From Cutibacterium avidum ATCC 25577 (GTDB lineage Bacteria > Actinomycetota > Actinomycetes > Propionibacteriales > Propionibacteriaceae), in the NCBI RefSeq assembly GCF_000227295.1, contig NZ_JH165054.1, positions 1,548,550 through 1,612,549 on the forward strand: DNA of 64,000 nt, read 5' to 3'. The translations under genes and the position numbers were made by a program. The notes under the pieces were generated by a model. That model ran no database searches. It saw only the letters and a list, made by a program, of their open reading frames with translations, and was not told the DNA's origin. Positions 17,841-26,544 of the stretch are shown here, piece after piece. Position 1 is the stretch's first letter. Each line of letters begins with the position of its first letter.

Positions 17841-18483
17841 GACTGCTCCTCGAGGATGCTGTGGGCACTGCGGGCGGCCTCGCGTGACAAGTTGGCGATG
17901 GTTTGACTGTCCCGGGCGGCGACGGCGTCGGCCGGGGTGAGCCAGGTGCCACCGACCGCAGGGATGTTGGGACGGGAGAGGAAGTCCGCCAGGTTGTGCG
18001 GCTTGACTCCGCCAGTGGGGACAAAACGTAGGTTCGGGAGGGGCCGCCCAGGGAAGCAATCGTGGCGGCACCGCCGAAGTTTCCGGCCGGGAAGAACTTG
18101 AAGGTGTCCAGCCCCATGTCGACACCGGCCATGATCTCGGTGGGGGTGATGACTCCCGGCAGGATCGGGATGTCATGGTGTCGGCAGCGGTCGACGACCT
18201 CACGGGACAGGCCGGGAGAGACGACGAAGGTCGCTCCCGCGCTCACCGCCTCGTCGACCTGACGGGCATTGATGACGGTTCCGGCTCCGACCATGACGTG
18301 CCCGTCCTCGGCCATCGACTCGATGGCGGCGGGTGCGGCGTCGGTGCGGAAGGTCACCCCGGCGACGGGGAGCCCGCCGTCGACGAGACCGTCGGTGACG
18401 GCCGGGGTGGTGGCGGCGTCATGGATGACGACCACCGGGATGACGAGATTCGCCAGGACTTTGTCGAGTGCTTCGTTGCTCAC
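17837..18483 (-). pseudogene. eda: KDPG/KHG aldolase, frameshifted and lacking the catalytic glutamate
   Basis: The first 147 codons read as a KDPG aldolase: MVGAGTVINARQ, VVSPGLS, LPGVITPTE and the Schiff-base lysine in FKFFPAG (Lys129). At a run of four G's (18040-18043, plus strand) the frame breaks. Adding one base restores PLPNLRFVPTGGVKPHNL and a normal C-terminus ending at the TGA that overlaps the kdgK ATG. The catalytic glutamate expected in the LEVTLRT-type motif is glycine here (AGVTFRT, residue 42, GGG for GAG). Two lesions suggest true decay, though the homopolymer break alone could be a sequencing error. Confidence 0.75.
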
Positions 18484-18571
18484 TTGTGATCTCCGACGTT
18501 GGGGGTTTGTCAGTTAACTATCCCTGAAGCACCGATGGTCTCGAGGACTTGCCACGGTTTCCCGTGGAATG

Positions 18572-18599
18572 GCGTCTGACTCCTTCAGCTTTCAGACGC
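18572..18599 (-). terminator. Hairpin at the 3' end of rlmB
   Basis: GCGTCTGA (18572-18579) and TCAGACGC (18592-18599) form an eight-base stem that spans the rlmB stop codon. A second short stem, CCACGG/CCGTGG at 18552-18567, follows on the minus strand. Confidence 0.45.
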
Positions 18600-19547
18600 A
18601 CTCCCGCGCACCCTTGACGCCTCGTACAGCGCGATCGATGCTGCCACCGAGGCGTTGAGGGACTCGACGTCACTACTGATCGGGATCGACGCCAGCACGT
18701 CACAGGACTGCCGGGTGAGACGGGCCAAGCCCTCGCCCTCGGAACCGACGACGAGCACCAGTGGACCATCCAGACCGGGAGCGGCAGCGATGTCGGAGTC
18801 GGCCTCGCCAGCCAGCCCGACGATCATCCAGCCGGCCTCGGCGAACTTGCCGAGGGCCTGGTTGAGGTTCGACGCCATCGCCACCGGGATGCGTGCGGCA
18901 GCCCCGGCGGAGGTCTTCCACGCCGCAGCGGTCATCGAGGCCGAGCGGCGAGACGGGATGAGCACGCCCTGGGCGCCGAAAGCGGCAGCCGAGCGGATGA
19001 TCGCTCCCAGGTTGCGTGGATCGGTGATCTTGTCCAGCGCTACGACGAGACCGCCGCGATAGGCCTGGGCGCCGGCATCGATGATGTCGTCGACCGTGGC
19101 GTACTCGTACTCGGGAAGGCGCAGGGCCACACCCTGGTGATTGGACCCACCCGTCATGCGGTCGAGCTCACCACGAGTGGCCTGCATCAACACGATGCCG
19201 TGGTCAGCGGCGAAGGAGAGGATCTCTCGCAGCCGGGAGTCGTGCTCGGCTCCTTCCGCGACGTAGGCGGTGCGCACCGGAAGACCGGCGTGCAGGGCCT
19301 CCAGCACCGGATTACGACCGATCACCCACTCCGGGCCGGCGCCCTTGGCCTGCTTCTCGGCTGGCTTGCGGTTGCCGCCGCGAGCCAGCTTCTCCTGCTT
19401 GGCCTTGTACGCCTTGTGGTAAGTGCGATCCTCGGCCTTGGGGGTGGGGCCGCGGCCCTTGAGGCCCCTGCGACCTCGGCCACCGGACCCGGAAGCGGAA
19501 CTCTTGCCCTTGTGTCCTGCGCCGCGGCGCCTGGAATTTCCTGCCAT
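18585..19547 (-). CDS. rlmB: 23S rRNA 2'-O-ribose methyltransferase, RlmB/TrmH family
   Basis: The SPOUT-class enzyme methylates a guanosine ribose in 23S rRNA. The first 70 residues are a very basic Gly/Arg/Lys-rich tail. The substrate-binding domain begins at GPEWVIGRNPVLEAL. The knotted AdoMet domain shows DKITDPRNLGAIIRSA, LVVGSEGEGLARL and SLNASVAASIALYE. Total length is 320. It starts 13 bases after cysS, the same cysS-rlmB order seen in mycobacteria. Confidence 0.92.
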   Translation of the reverse strand: MAGNSRRRGAGHKGKSSASGSGGRGRRGLKGRGPTPKAEDRTYHKAYKAKQEKLARGGNRKPAEKQAKGAGPEWVIGRNPVLEALHAGLPVRTAYVAEGAEHDSRLREILSFAADHGIVLMQATRGELDRMTGGSNHQGVALRLPEYEYATVDDIIDAGAQAYRGGLVVALDKITDPRNLGAIIRSAAAFGAQGVLIPSRRSASMTAAAWKTSAGAAARIPVAMASNLNQALGKFAEAGWMIVGLAGEADSDIAAAPGLDGPLVLVVGSEGEGLARLTRQSCDVLASIPISSDVESLNASVAASIALYEASRVRGSASES

Positions 19548-19560
19548 GTCGGTCTCCTCG

Positions 19561-20991
19561 TCAGCTCAGCGACCAGTGGGCGCCGGTGGGGGTGTCCTCG
19601 ATCGTCAGTCCGAGGTTGGTCAAGGTGTCACGAATCGCGTCGGCAGTCGCCCAGTCCTTGCGGGAACGGGCCTCGGCACGCTGATCAAGCATGGCTTGGA
19701 CCAAGCCGTCGACGACTGGTTCGAGACGGGCCTCGTTTCCGGCGGTATCCGCCCATTCCGGGGCCTGCGGATCGAGCCCGAAGACCGCGAGCATGGCACG
19801 TACCCGAGCCATGTGCTCGCGGGTGGCGTCGACATCGCGAGCCGAGACGGACTTGTTGCCCTCGGTGATCTCGCTGAAGAGGGCCGCAACCGCTTGCGGG
19901 GTTCCCAGGTCATCGTCCATCGCTGTGACGAAGGCCTCCGGCAGATCCTTCGACGGCGCGGCCTCCTCGCCGACGAGGTCGCGGGCGCGATCCAGGAAGG
20001 AATCAATGCGCTCGATGGCCTTGGTGGCCTCGTCGAGGGATCCCTTGGTGTCCTCGTCGGACGGGCTGAACTCGATCATGGAGCGGTAGTGGGGGGCGAG
20101 CAGGAAGTACCTGACGGCTCGTGGGCTGTAGGTCTTGGTGACCTCGGTCACCTGGGCGGTATTGCCCAGGGACTTGCTCATCTTCTCCCCGGACATCGTC
20201 ACCCAGGCGTTGTGCATCCAGTAATGGGCAAACGCACGTCCGGCCGCCGCCGACTGCGCCAACTCGTTCTCGTGGTGGGGGAATCGCAGGTCGATGCCGC
20301 CGCCATGGATGTCGAAGGCATCACCCAGGTACTTCCCGGACATGGCCGAGCACTCCAGGTGCCAACCGGGGCGACCACGTCCCCAGGGGGAGGCCCAGGA
20401 TGCCGTCTCCGGTTCATCATCCTTGTGCCCCTTCCACAGCGCGAAGTCGCGTGGGTCACGCTTGCCACGCGGGTCGGAGTCCTCGGCCGGGGCCATCTCG
20501 TCGACGCGCATCCCGGACAGCTCCCCGTACCGCGGCCAGGACCGGACGTCGAAGTAGACGTCACCGGAGCCGTCCGGGGCGGGGTAGGCGTGGCCCTTCT
20601 CGATGAGGTTTCTGATGAGCTCGATCATCTCCGGGATGTGGCCGGTGGCGCGCGGCTCGTAGGACGGCGGACGACATCCCAGAGCCTTGTAGGCCGCGTG
20701 CAGCTCGTTCTCGTAGTGGTAGGCGTGGGCCCACCAGGGCACGCCGGCAGCAGCGGACTTGGCGAGGATCTTGTCGTCAATATCGGTGACGTTGGCGACG
20801 ACTGTCACCTGGTAGCCAGAACACTCCAGCCAGCGCCGCAGGACGTCGAAGACGACCTCCTTGCGGATGTGGCCCAGGTGCGGACTGGACTGCACCGTCA
20901 TGCCACAGTGGTAGATCGACACCTGACCCTCGTGCAGGGGTTCGAAGGTCTCGATGCCATGGGTAGCGGTGTTGTAGAGCTTGAACGTCAC
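19561..20991 (-). CDS. cysS: Cysteinyl-tRNA synthetase
   Basis: This class I synthetase charges tRNA-Cys. The zinc/cysteine ligand is in YHCGMTVQ, the HIGH-type motif is SPHLGHIRK, zinc ligands continue in WHLECSAM and the HHENE block, and KMSKSLGN is present. The 476-residue length is normal. The start is GTG at 20991. TAGCCT lies exactly six bases upstream and there is no ribosome site, so the message may be leaderless. It is followed by rlmB. Confidence 0.97.
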   Translation of the reverse strand: MTFKLYNTATHGIETFEPLHEGQVSIYHCGMTVQSSPHLGHIRKEVVFDVLRRWLECSGYQVTVVANVTDIDDKILAKSAAAGVPWWAHAYHYENELHAAYKALGCRPPSYEPRATGHIPEMIELIRNLIEKGHAYPAPDGSGDVYFDVRSWPRYGELSGMRVDEMAPAEDSDPRGKRDPRDFALWKGHKDDEPETASWASPWGRGRPGWHLECSAMSGKYLGDAFDIHGGGIDLRFPHHENELAQSAAAGRAFAHYWMHNAWVTMSGEKMSKSLGNTAQVTEVTKTYSPRAVRYFLLAPHYRSMIEFSPSDEDTKGSLDEATKAIERIDSFLDRARDLVGEEAAPSKDLPEAFVTAMDDDLGTPQAVAALFSEITEGNKSVSARDVDATREHMARVRAMLAVFGLDPQAPEWADTAGNEARLEPVVDGLVQAMLDQRAEARSRKDWATADAIRDTLTNLGLTIEDTPTGAHWSLS

Positions 20992-20997
20992 GCCTCA

Positions 20998-21003
20998 AGG
21001 CTA
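20998..21003 (-). promoter_or_regulatory. Candidate -10 element of a leaderless cysS transcript
   Basis: TAGCCT on the minus strand ends six bases before the GTG start of cysS. A mirrored element for the divergent small gene lies 24 bases away. Confidence 0.45.
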
Positions 21004-21026
21004 CCGGGGGACCCCGACATATCGCC

Positions 21027-21032
21027 TACCAT
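21027..21032 (+). promoter_or_regulatory. Candidate -10 element of the leaderless small gene at 21039
   Basis: TACCAT is followed by six bases and then the ATG at 21039, with no Shine-Dalgarno sequence. Confidence 0.35.
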
Positions 21033-21038
21033 GGCCGC

Positions 21039-21287
21039 ATGGCCGAGATTCGCAAGCACAAGCCGTCGTCCAGCCCCATCTCCCGGGCCCTGGAGGCCGC
21101 GATGGGTGAATCCATCAAGCCGGTCGTCCCCGGATCGCGTCCTGACAAGGACGCTGAAGAGCCCAGGACCCGGCCTGAAGCCGGCCCTTCGGTGGCAGCA
21201 GCTCCCACGCAGTGGGGATCGTTCAGCAGCGGATCTTCCAAGGGTGGGTCGTTCACGGTGCCGATACCGCCGAAGTCCTCGGAGTGA
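21039..21287 (+). CDS. Small hydrophilic hypothetical protein
   Basis: The 82-residue frame is rich in Ser, Pro, Lys and Glu, with no membrane segment or recognisable domain, and is probably disordered. It reads MAEIRKHKPSSSPISRAL at the start and ends in a Gly/Ser-rich tail. Codon use looks coding. It is divergent from cysS with only 47 bases between the starts, and convergent with the DUF4032 gene. Another ATG in a different frame lies eight bases upstream. I do not recognise it. Confidence 0.55.
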   Translation: MAEIRKHKPSSSPISRALEAAMGESIKPVVPGSRPDKDAEEPRTRPEAGPSVAAAPTQWGSFSSGSSKGGSFTVPIPPKSSE

Positions 21288-21297
21288 CGAGGTTTTC

Positions 21298-22695
21298 CTA
21301 GCCCTTCCCGCGGGCGCGCAAGGCGTCGATGTCGAGACGAGAGGCCGATTCCACGTCTACGGATTCGGCATTGGCCTCCCACGGGTCGTAGGGGGCGTCA
21401 TCCTCCTCGTCCTCGACATATCCCAGGGACGGGTCGTACACATTGATCAGCTCGTGACCGCTGCGTGGTTGCGATCCGTCGACGGAGACAACCGATTCCG
21501 CACTTATGGCCTCGTCAGGAAGCTGGGCCAGGATGTCGCGAACATATCCCTGGGCCGCCTCGATGTGCGGGACCTCGCGCTGCTGGCGCTGGGACTCGTA
21601 CCAGCGGTAGTCGAGCACCTCGTGGTAGAACTGCGCGAGCTCGCGCTTGCGGGACAGTTCCGGGGGAATCTGCTGGACGACGGGCTCGAAGCGCTCGGTG
21701 AGCCAGCGATGGGCAGCCACCGCCTCGTCAACTCCCTGCAGGCCATTGCGGGCCCGGAAGGTGTCGAGGTCGTTGAGGAGACGTCGCGCCTGGAACTCCT
21801 CGGTGTCCAGACCAGTCAGACGCAGCAGACGGCGCTGGTGGTGCCCGGCGTCGACGACCTTGGGCTGGATGCGCAGCCGCTGACCGTCCGACGAGGTCTG
21901 GATGTCCAGCTCGGCGACGTCGAAACCCAGGGCATTGAGACGACGCACCCGCGACTCCACCTGGGAGTAGTCACCGCCGGCGTACTCCTCGGCAGCGGTG
22001 AGCTCGTTCCACAGCTCGTGGTACCGGTCCTCGATCGTCGTCACCAGGCCCAGCGGATCGAGGGCGGCGTCGAGCATGTCACCCTCCTCCAGGTCGAGGA
22101 ACTCGCCGTAAAGGTTGGTGCGGGCGATCTGCAGATCGTGTTCCCGCTGTCCGGTGGTGAGGCGGTCATGGAGCTCGCCGGTCTCGGCGTCGACCAGATA
22201 GGCCGCGAAGGCCTCGGCGTCGCGTCGGAACAGTACGTTCGACAGCGAGATGTCTCCCCAGAGGAATCCCACCAGGTGCAGCCGTACCAACAGGACGACG
22301 AGGGCGTCGAGCAGCCGCATGACGGTCCCCTGACGCACACCGGAATGGAACAGGGACCGGTACGGCAGTGAGAACCGCAGGTGGCGGGTGAGGATGATCG
22401 GTTCGAGTGGTTCCCCATCGGTGGAGTAACGGTCGGTGATGACTCCGATGGGCTCGACGGACGGGGTGTCCAGACGCATGAGGTCGTGCAGCAGCCGGTA
22501 CTCGTGGATCGCCAGGTGCTCGACGACCTCCTTTGCGGCATAGACGTCGTCGCCAACGGTGATGAATCGCACCACGTGGCGGGAGATGCCTCGGGGTAGC
22601 GCGACCAGGAGCTCCTGCGGCCACTGTGCCAGCGGTGTGCTCCACGGCAACGGAAGCAGGCGGGAGTCGGGCTTCGCGCTGAGGAAACGGGTCAC
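21298..22695 (-). CDS. DUF4032 protein with kinase-like N-terminal half
   Basis: The 465-residue protein resembles actinobacterial DUF4032 proteins. The first 200 residues look like a degenerate protein-kinase fold, with VGFLWGDISLSNVLF in place of a catalytic HxD loop and YLVDAETGE in place of DFG. The remaining part is charged and helical, with an acidic tail. The start is GTG at 22695. The function is unknown, and kinase activity is only a possibility because several catalytic residues are replaced. Confidence 0.75.
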   Translation of the reverse strand: MTRFLSAKPDSRLLPLPWSTPLAQWPQELLVALPRGISRHVVRFITVGDDVYAAKEVVEHLAIHEYRLLHDLMRLDTPSVEPIGVITDRYSTDGEPLEPIILTRHLRFSLPYRSLFHSGVRQGTVMRLLDALVVLLVRLHLVGFLWGDISLSNVLFRRDAEAFAAYLVDAETGELHDRLTTGQREHDLQIARTNLYGEFLDLEEGDMLDAALDPLGLVTTIEDRYHELWNELTAAEEYAGGDYSQVESRVRRLNALGFDVAELDIQTSSDGQRLRIQPKVVDAGHHQRRLLRLTGLDTEEFQARRLLNDLDTFRARNGLQGVDEAVAAHRWLTERFEPVVQQIPPELSRKRELAQFYHEVLDYRWYESQRQQREVPHIEAAQGYVRDILAQLPDEAISAESVVSVDGSQPRSGHELINVYDPSLGYVEDEEDDAPYDPWEANAESVDVESASRLDIDALRARGKG

Positions 22696-22771
22696 GGGGG
22701 ACAGTCTGCCACCCCAATGACCTGTTCATGGGCGTGGGTCCTAGTCAGCAGGTCATTGAGTACTCGAGGAC

Positions 22772-23941
22772 TCAGACGGCAGCGGCTCGGTCGAGAGCTT
22801 CGTTCAGGCAGGTGGCGAGGTCATCGACGGGGTCGATTCCTGGACTCATCCGGATCATGGAGTCATTGACCCCAGCGGCGTCCCGGGCCTCCTGGCTCAT
22901 GGCCGCATGGGTCATCGTCGCAGGATGGCAGACCAGGGATTCCACACCTCCCAGGGACTCGGCGAGGATGAATCCTTCCACTCCGGTCATGAATGCCTCG
23001 ACAGCGGGTAGTCCGCCGGCCAGCTCAAAGCTGAGCAGGGATCCGAAGTCCTTCTGCTGACGGGCGGCCAGGTCGTGACCGGGGTGATCGGGCAGCCCAG
23101 GCCAGTGCACCGCCGCGACGGCAGCGTGGGAGGAAAGGATTTCGACCATCCGGGCAGCGTTGGTGCAGTGGGCCTTCATCCTCACCCTGAGGGTGCGGAG
23201 GCCACGCAGCGTCAGCCAGGAATCCAGCGGAGATGCCGTCACCCCCAGCATGTTGGCGTGGAAGGCCATCAGGTCGACGTCCTCCGGGACAGCGGCGACG
23301 ACGGAGCCGCCGATGACATCGGAGTGGCCGTTGAGGAACTTGGTGTCGGAAGCGATGACGAGGTCTGCCCCGAGATTCAGCGGCTGCTGCAGGATTGGCG
23401 AGCAGAAGGTGTTGTCGACGGCCACGACAGTGCGCTCGCCCTCCGAGGAATGAGCCAGCTCAGCCGCGGCAGCGATGTCGGTGATGCGCAGCAGTGGGTT
23501 GGACGGGGTCTCCACCAGGAGTAGGTCGGTGGGGGATTCCAGGGCGGTGCGCAGGGCGTCAAGGTCGGTCTCGTCGACCCAGTCGACCGTCAGACGTCCG
23601 GCAGTGGCCCAGGTGTCGAGGATGCGCCAGGTACCGCCGTAACAATCGTGCGGCGCGATGACGTGGCCGCCAACCGGCACGAAGGCCTGCAGCACCACCA
23701 TGATGGCCGACATTCCCGACGAGGTGACGACCGCCCCCGTGCCAGCCTCGAGGGTCGTGAGGGCGTCGGCAAGCAGGGCTCGGGTGGGGTTGCCTCCACG
23801 GCCGTAGTCGAAGGTTGGGCGCTCCCCGAAGGTGTCGTAGAAGTAGTTCGAGGAGAGGAAGGCGGGAGGGGTGACGCTGGAGTGGGCGTGATCCGAACAC
23901 AGTCCGGTCGTCAATCCCTGCATGGTGGTGGACGTCGGCAT
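22772..23941 (-). CDS. metB: Cystathionine gamma-synthase/lyase family PLP enzyme
   Basis: The 389-residue Cys/Met-metabolism PLP enzyme contains FDYGRGGNPTR, the PLP-binding VTSSGMSAI, DNTFCSPILQQPL and the PLP lysine in ASDTKFLNGHSD (Lys201). It should make cystathionine from acyl-homoserine and cysteine; the related lyase reaction cannot be excluded. ATG at 23941 follows AGGAGGG. The frame is open far upstream, but that part is not family-like. Confidence 0.88.
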   Translation of the reverse strand: MPTSTTMQGLTTGLCSDHAHSSVTPPAFLSSNYFYDTFGERPTFDYGRGGNPTRALLADALTTLEAGTGAVVTSSGMSAIMVVLQAFVPVGGHVIAPHDCYGGTWRILDTWATAGRLTVDWVDETDLDALRTALESPTDLLLVETPSNPLLRITDIAAAAELAHSSEGERTVVAVDNTFCSPILQQPLNLGADLVIASDTKFLNGHSDVIGGSVVAAVPEDVDLMAFHANMLGVTASPLDSWLTLRGLRTLRVRMKAHCTNAARMVEILSSHAAVAAVHWPGLPDHPGHDLAARQQKDFGSLLSFELAGGLPAVEAFMTGVEGFILAESLGGVESLVCHPATMTHAAMSQEARDAAGVNDSMIRMSPGIDPVDDLATCLNEALDRAAAV

Positions 23942-24089
23942 GGTCCCTCCTGTCATCGGGTGGTTTCGAGGGTAGCCGAGGACGCACAGGATATTTTTTC
24001 GCCCAATTCTCGGATTCGGCGTGACGATTCGGCTCGCCGAACATCTGAACATGTGAAAGTCGCTACAGATCGAATGGAGATGAGCCGAC

Positions 24090-24605
24090 ATGGCTGACAA
24101 CAAGACTGCTTCCGTCAAGACTGACGAGACCAAGACCGAGAATCTGCCGGACACCACCAAGGAGGCCGTGGCCCCGTCGCCGCTACACACCGACCACGGC
24201 TCGACCCTTATTGCCGAGCAGGTCGTCCAGAAGATCGCCGGTATTGCGTGCCGTGAGGTTCCTGGCGTTCACGCCATGGGCTCCACCGGACGTCGCATGC
24301 TGAGCTCCATCACTGACCGCATCCCGGGCTCCACCACCAACGTCTCCAATGGCGTTCAGGTTGAGAAGGGTGAGCGTCAGTGCGCCATCGATCTCTCCGT
24401 CGTCATCGATTACGGCTACTCGGTCGTCGAGGTCGCCAACAAGCTCCGCGAGACCATCATTGACGCTGTCGAGTACGGCACCGGCCTCGAGGTCGTCGAG
24501 GTCAACGTCCAGGTCACCGATGTGTACATCCAGGGCGACGATGAGGACGACGAGGACCAGCAGACCCAGGTTGTCCCTCAGCATAAGAACACCGAGCTCT
24601 CCTGA
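24090..24605 (+). CDS. Asp23/Gls24 family envelope stress protein
   Basis: The first gene of an eight-gene operon. Its 171 residues have a charged Lys/Thr-rich N-terminal tail, an Asp23 domain beginning near IAEQVVQKIAGIACREVPGVHAMG and containing AIDLSVVIDYGYSVVEVANKLRE, and an acidic DDEDDED-type C-terminal tail. Asp23 of Staphylococcus is a membrane-associated protein tethered by AmaP. The upstream 90 bases contain TTCGGCTCGCCGAA and repeated GAACAT, but no clear housekeeping promoter, so control by another sigma factor is possible. Confidence 0.88.
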   Translation: MADNKTASVKTDETKTENLPDTTKEAVAPSPLHTDHGSTLIAEQVVQKIAGIACREVPGVHAMGSTGRRMLSSITDRIPGSTTNVSNGVQVEKGERQCAIDLSVVIDYGYSVVEVANKLRETIIDAVEYGTGLEVVEVNVQVTDVYIQGDDEDDEDQQTQVVPQHKNTELS

Positions 24606-24616
24606 AAGGTCGCAGT

Positions 24617-24802
24617 ATGAATGCATCGCGCATCGGAGCACTCGTCGGTCTGTTGCTGGGCGTCATCGCGGTCTGCGTTGGCGTGTGGCAGGCCATCGTC
24701 GTGCTGGTACTGGGCCTGCTCGGCCTGATCGTGGGGCGGATCATTGACGGTCAGCTCGACGTGCACGACATCTTCGGCAAGCCAAGTCAGCGGAACCGTT
24801 GA
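24617..24802 (+). CDS. Small DUF2273 membrane protein
   Basis: The 61-residue protein is almost entirely two closely spaced hydrophobic helices (about residues 7-44) followed by a short polar tail (DVHDIFGKPSQ). This matches the DUF2273 proteins found beside Asp23 genes. It lies 11 bases after the Asp23 gene, and its stop overlaps the start of the next gene. It is probably a membrane partner for the soluble Asp23 proteins. Confidence 0.8.
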   Translation: MNASRIGALVGLLLGVIAVCVGVWQAIVVLVLGLLGLIVGRIIDGQLDVHDIFGKPSQRNR

Positions 24803-25215
24803 TGTCTGTCGGCACCACCCGCGTACGTTCGGTGCCCTCGCTGGCGGTCCACAACCGTGAGAAGGCCAGCCGTGGAACCTTGACGGTGTCCACGGCGGTT
24901 GTCGAGAAGGTGGCTGCCCGCGTGGCGGCCCAGAGCGAGGGTTTTGGGGCTCCCACCTCGTCGTTGTTCGGATCGGGGTCGCGTGCCGACTTCGACCGAG
25001 GCCCGAAGGTGAGTGCGGTTCTCACCGGTCGTACTGCTGATCTCGAGGTGGAGGTTGCCATCAGCTATCCCGCCCCCATCCAGGCTCAGTGCGACGACCT
25101 GAGAGCCCGTTTGACCGAACAGGTTCCGAAACTGTCCGGGGTTGAGATCGGCACGATCGACATTCTGGTGAGCCGAGTTGTCAACAAGGCATCGACGACG
25201 AAGGAGCTGAACTGA
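24802..25215 (+). CDS. Asp23/Gls24 family protein, second copy
   Basis: The 137-residue protein is more basic at its N-terminus and carries the Asp23-type core, VSTAVVEKVAARVAAQ and later DLEVEVAISYPAPIQAQCDDLRARLTEQV. ATG at 24802 overlaps the TGA of the preceding gene (TGATG). A TTG one codon earlier is less likely. It has no membrane segment and belongs to the same transcript. Confidence 0.82.
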   Translation: MSVGTTRVRSVPSLAVHNREKASRGTLTVSTAVVEKVAARVAAQSEGFGAPTSSLFGSGSRADFDRGPKVSAVLTGRTADLEVEVAISYPAPIQAQCDDLRARLTEQVPKLSGVEIGTIDILVSRVVNKASTTKELN

Positions 25216-25216
25216 G

Positions 25217-25771
25217 ATGAGTCATCAATACATGTCTCCGCCACTCGTTCGTCGTCCCTCCCGGACGACCCCGGTGGTGATCCTCGGTGTCCTGCTGGTG
25301 GCAGCCGGAGTGGTGGCCATCATCGCTGCCGTTCACCGTCTCCAGCACGGATCCTTGCCACAGTGGTTGGGCTGGGGCCGTGGTCACATGACCACCGCCT
25401 CATGGCTCAACGACACCGCGCTGACGGTTGCCATCGTCATTGGCGTCATCGCCCTGTTGCTGGTGATCTGGGCTTTCAAGCCGGGACGCACTTCTGGTGT
25501 CTTCCTCAAGCCGGCTGAAGGTGCCCCGGGCGACCGCGAGATCGTCATGGACAACTCCGACCTGGCGGGCTGGCTTTCTCGTTGGCTTGACGAGGAGGAC
25601 GGTGTCGCATCTTCGTCGGTGAGGCGTCGCGGCAATGCGCTCAAGATCGACGTCGAGACCGACGTCAATGATCCTGAGGTGATGCGGGAACAGCTCACCA
25701 GGAGGATTGCTGATCGCGTCGACTCGCTTGGCCTGGAACAGTCCCCGAACGTGAAAGTGAGGTTGCGATGA
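25217..25771 (+). CDS. DUF6286 membrane protein
   Basis: The 184 residues include two transmembrane helices (about 20-42 and 70-90) around a short loop containing WLGWGRGHM. A cytoplasmic domain of about 90 residues follows, with DNSDLAGWLSRWLDEEDGV and LKIDVETDVNDPEVM. This matches the DUF6286 proteins of actinobacterial Asp23 operons. The domain alternates strands and helices like Asp23-associated anchors. It starts two bases after the preceding stop and overlaps the next gene by four bases. Confidence 0.78.
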   Translation: MSHQYMSPPLVRRPSRTTPVVILGVLLVAAGVVAIIAAVHRLQHGSLPQWLGWGRGHMTTASWLNDTALTVAIVIGVIALLLVIWAFKPGRTSGVFLKPAEGAPGDREIVMDNSDLAGWLSRWLDEEDGVASSSVRRRGNALKIDVETDVNDPEVMREQLTRRIADRVDSLGLEQSPNVKVRLR

Positions 25772-26484
25772 GGGGCCGCGCAAACAGAACACGACTTGCC
25801 GTCGTCGGGATCATCTTGTTGCTGGTGGTCGCGTGGTTCATGCTGGTGCGGTTCGACGTCGCCTCGTCGTGGGGATGGTGGCAACCTGTACCCGACGCGC
25901 CCATTGCCGACGTGCCGAAGGCATGGCGCACGGATTACGCCTCCTGGGCCCTGCTCATCGTGGGCGTCCTGGCTGCCGTGATTGGGCTGATCTGGCTGCT
26001 TCGGCAGTTCTCGTCGAGTAATCGCGCTCACAGCTACAGCATCAGCCACGAGACGAACCATGGATCCACGGTTCTGTCCACCGATGCTCTGGGACGAGCC
26101 ATCGAGGAGCAGATCGAGGAATTCCCCGGGGTCAGCAGTGCCAATGTCAGGTTCTTCGGAGCCCGTGTTGCTCCCGAGATGATGGTTCAGATCGACCTTG
26201 ACGACCGCGCTGACGTGCGAAAGCTCGTCAATTGGCTGGAGTCCGAGGTGGCTCGCGACGTCGAGACCGCTCTGGATGCCAAGCTGATCCGTTTCGGAAC
26301 GAAGTTGCGGACGGGGGCACACGTCACCGGAACGGGTGTGAGTCACGTCGGCGTGACCGAAGTGTCCAATGTCGACGAGTCCGGAGACAACCTCCCCGCC
26401 AATCCGATGCCCAAGCCCACCTTCCTCAACGAGAAGTCCGAACGGGCCAAGCCGCGGACACGTGACGGAAAGGTGCTCGCCTGA
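25768..26484 (+). CDS. AmaP-like alkaline-shock membrane anchor
   Basis: The 238-residue protein has two transmembrane helices (about 10-27 and 57-77), an extracytoplasmic loop with WGWWQPVPDAP, and a cytoplasmic domain with IEEQIEEFPGVSSANVRFFG and DRADVRKLVNWLE. It is arranged like AmaP, which tethers Asp23 to the membrane, and ends in a basic hydrophilic tail. It overlaps the preceding gene (ATGA). A strong hairpin then separates it from the sigma gene. Confidence 0.75.
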   Translation: MRGRANRTRLAVVGIILLLVVAWFMLVRFDVASSWGWWQPVPDAPIADVPKAWRTDYASWALLIVGVLAAVIGLIWLLRQFSSSNRAHSYSISHETNHGSTVLSTDALGRAIEEQIEEFPGVSSANVRFFGARVAPEMMVQIDLDDRADVRKLVNWLESEVARDVETALDAKLIRFGTKLRTGAHVTGTGVSHVGVTEVSNVDESGDNLPANPMPKPTFLNEKSERAKPRTRDGKVLA

Positions 26485-26491
26485 GCTGCGC

Positions 26492-26535
26492 GCTAGCGGT
26501 CGAGGACTCAGTAGTTGTCCTCGACCGCTGCTAGC
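26492..26535 (+). terminator. Strong hairpin between the AmaP-like gene and the sigma gene
   Basis: GCTAGC-GGTCGAGGAC (26492-26507) pairs with GTCCTCGACC-GCT-GCTAGC (26517-26535), a 16-base stem with a three-base bulge and nine-base loop. No T-run follows. It may partly terminate or attenuate transcription, or stabilise the upstream mRNA. Confidence 0.5.
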
Positions 26536-26537
26536 GT
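26532..26537 (+). promoter_or_regulatory. Candidate -10 element of a leaderless sigma gene transcript
   Basis: TAGCGT lies at the foot of the hairpin and seven bases before the ATG at 26545. It could give the sigma gene its own promoter inside the operon. Confidence 0.35.
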
Positions 26538-26544
26538 CGAATCC

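Noticed and set aside
19423-22371. Very long plus-strand open frame (about 980 codons)
   Set aside because: It runs antisense to cysS, rlmB and the DUF4032 gene, which have clear family motifs. Its amino-acid composition is a Gly/Val/Asp/Arg-rich artefact of high G+C coding DNA read backwards.
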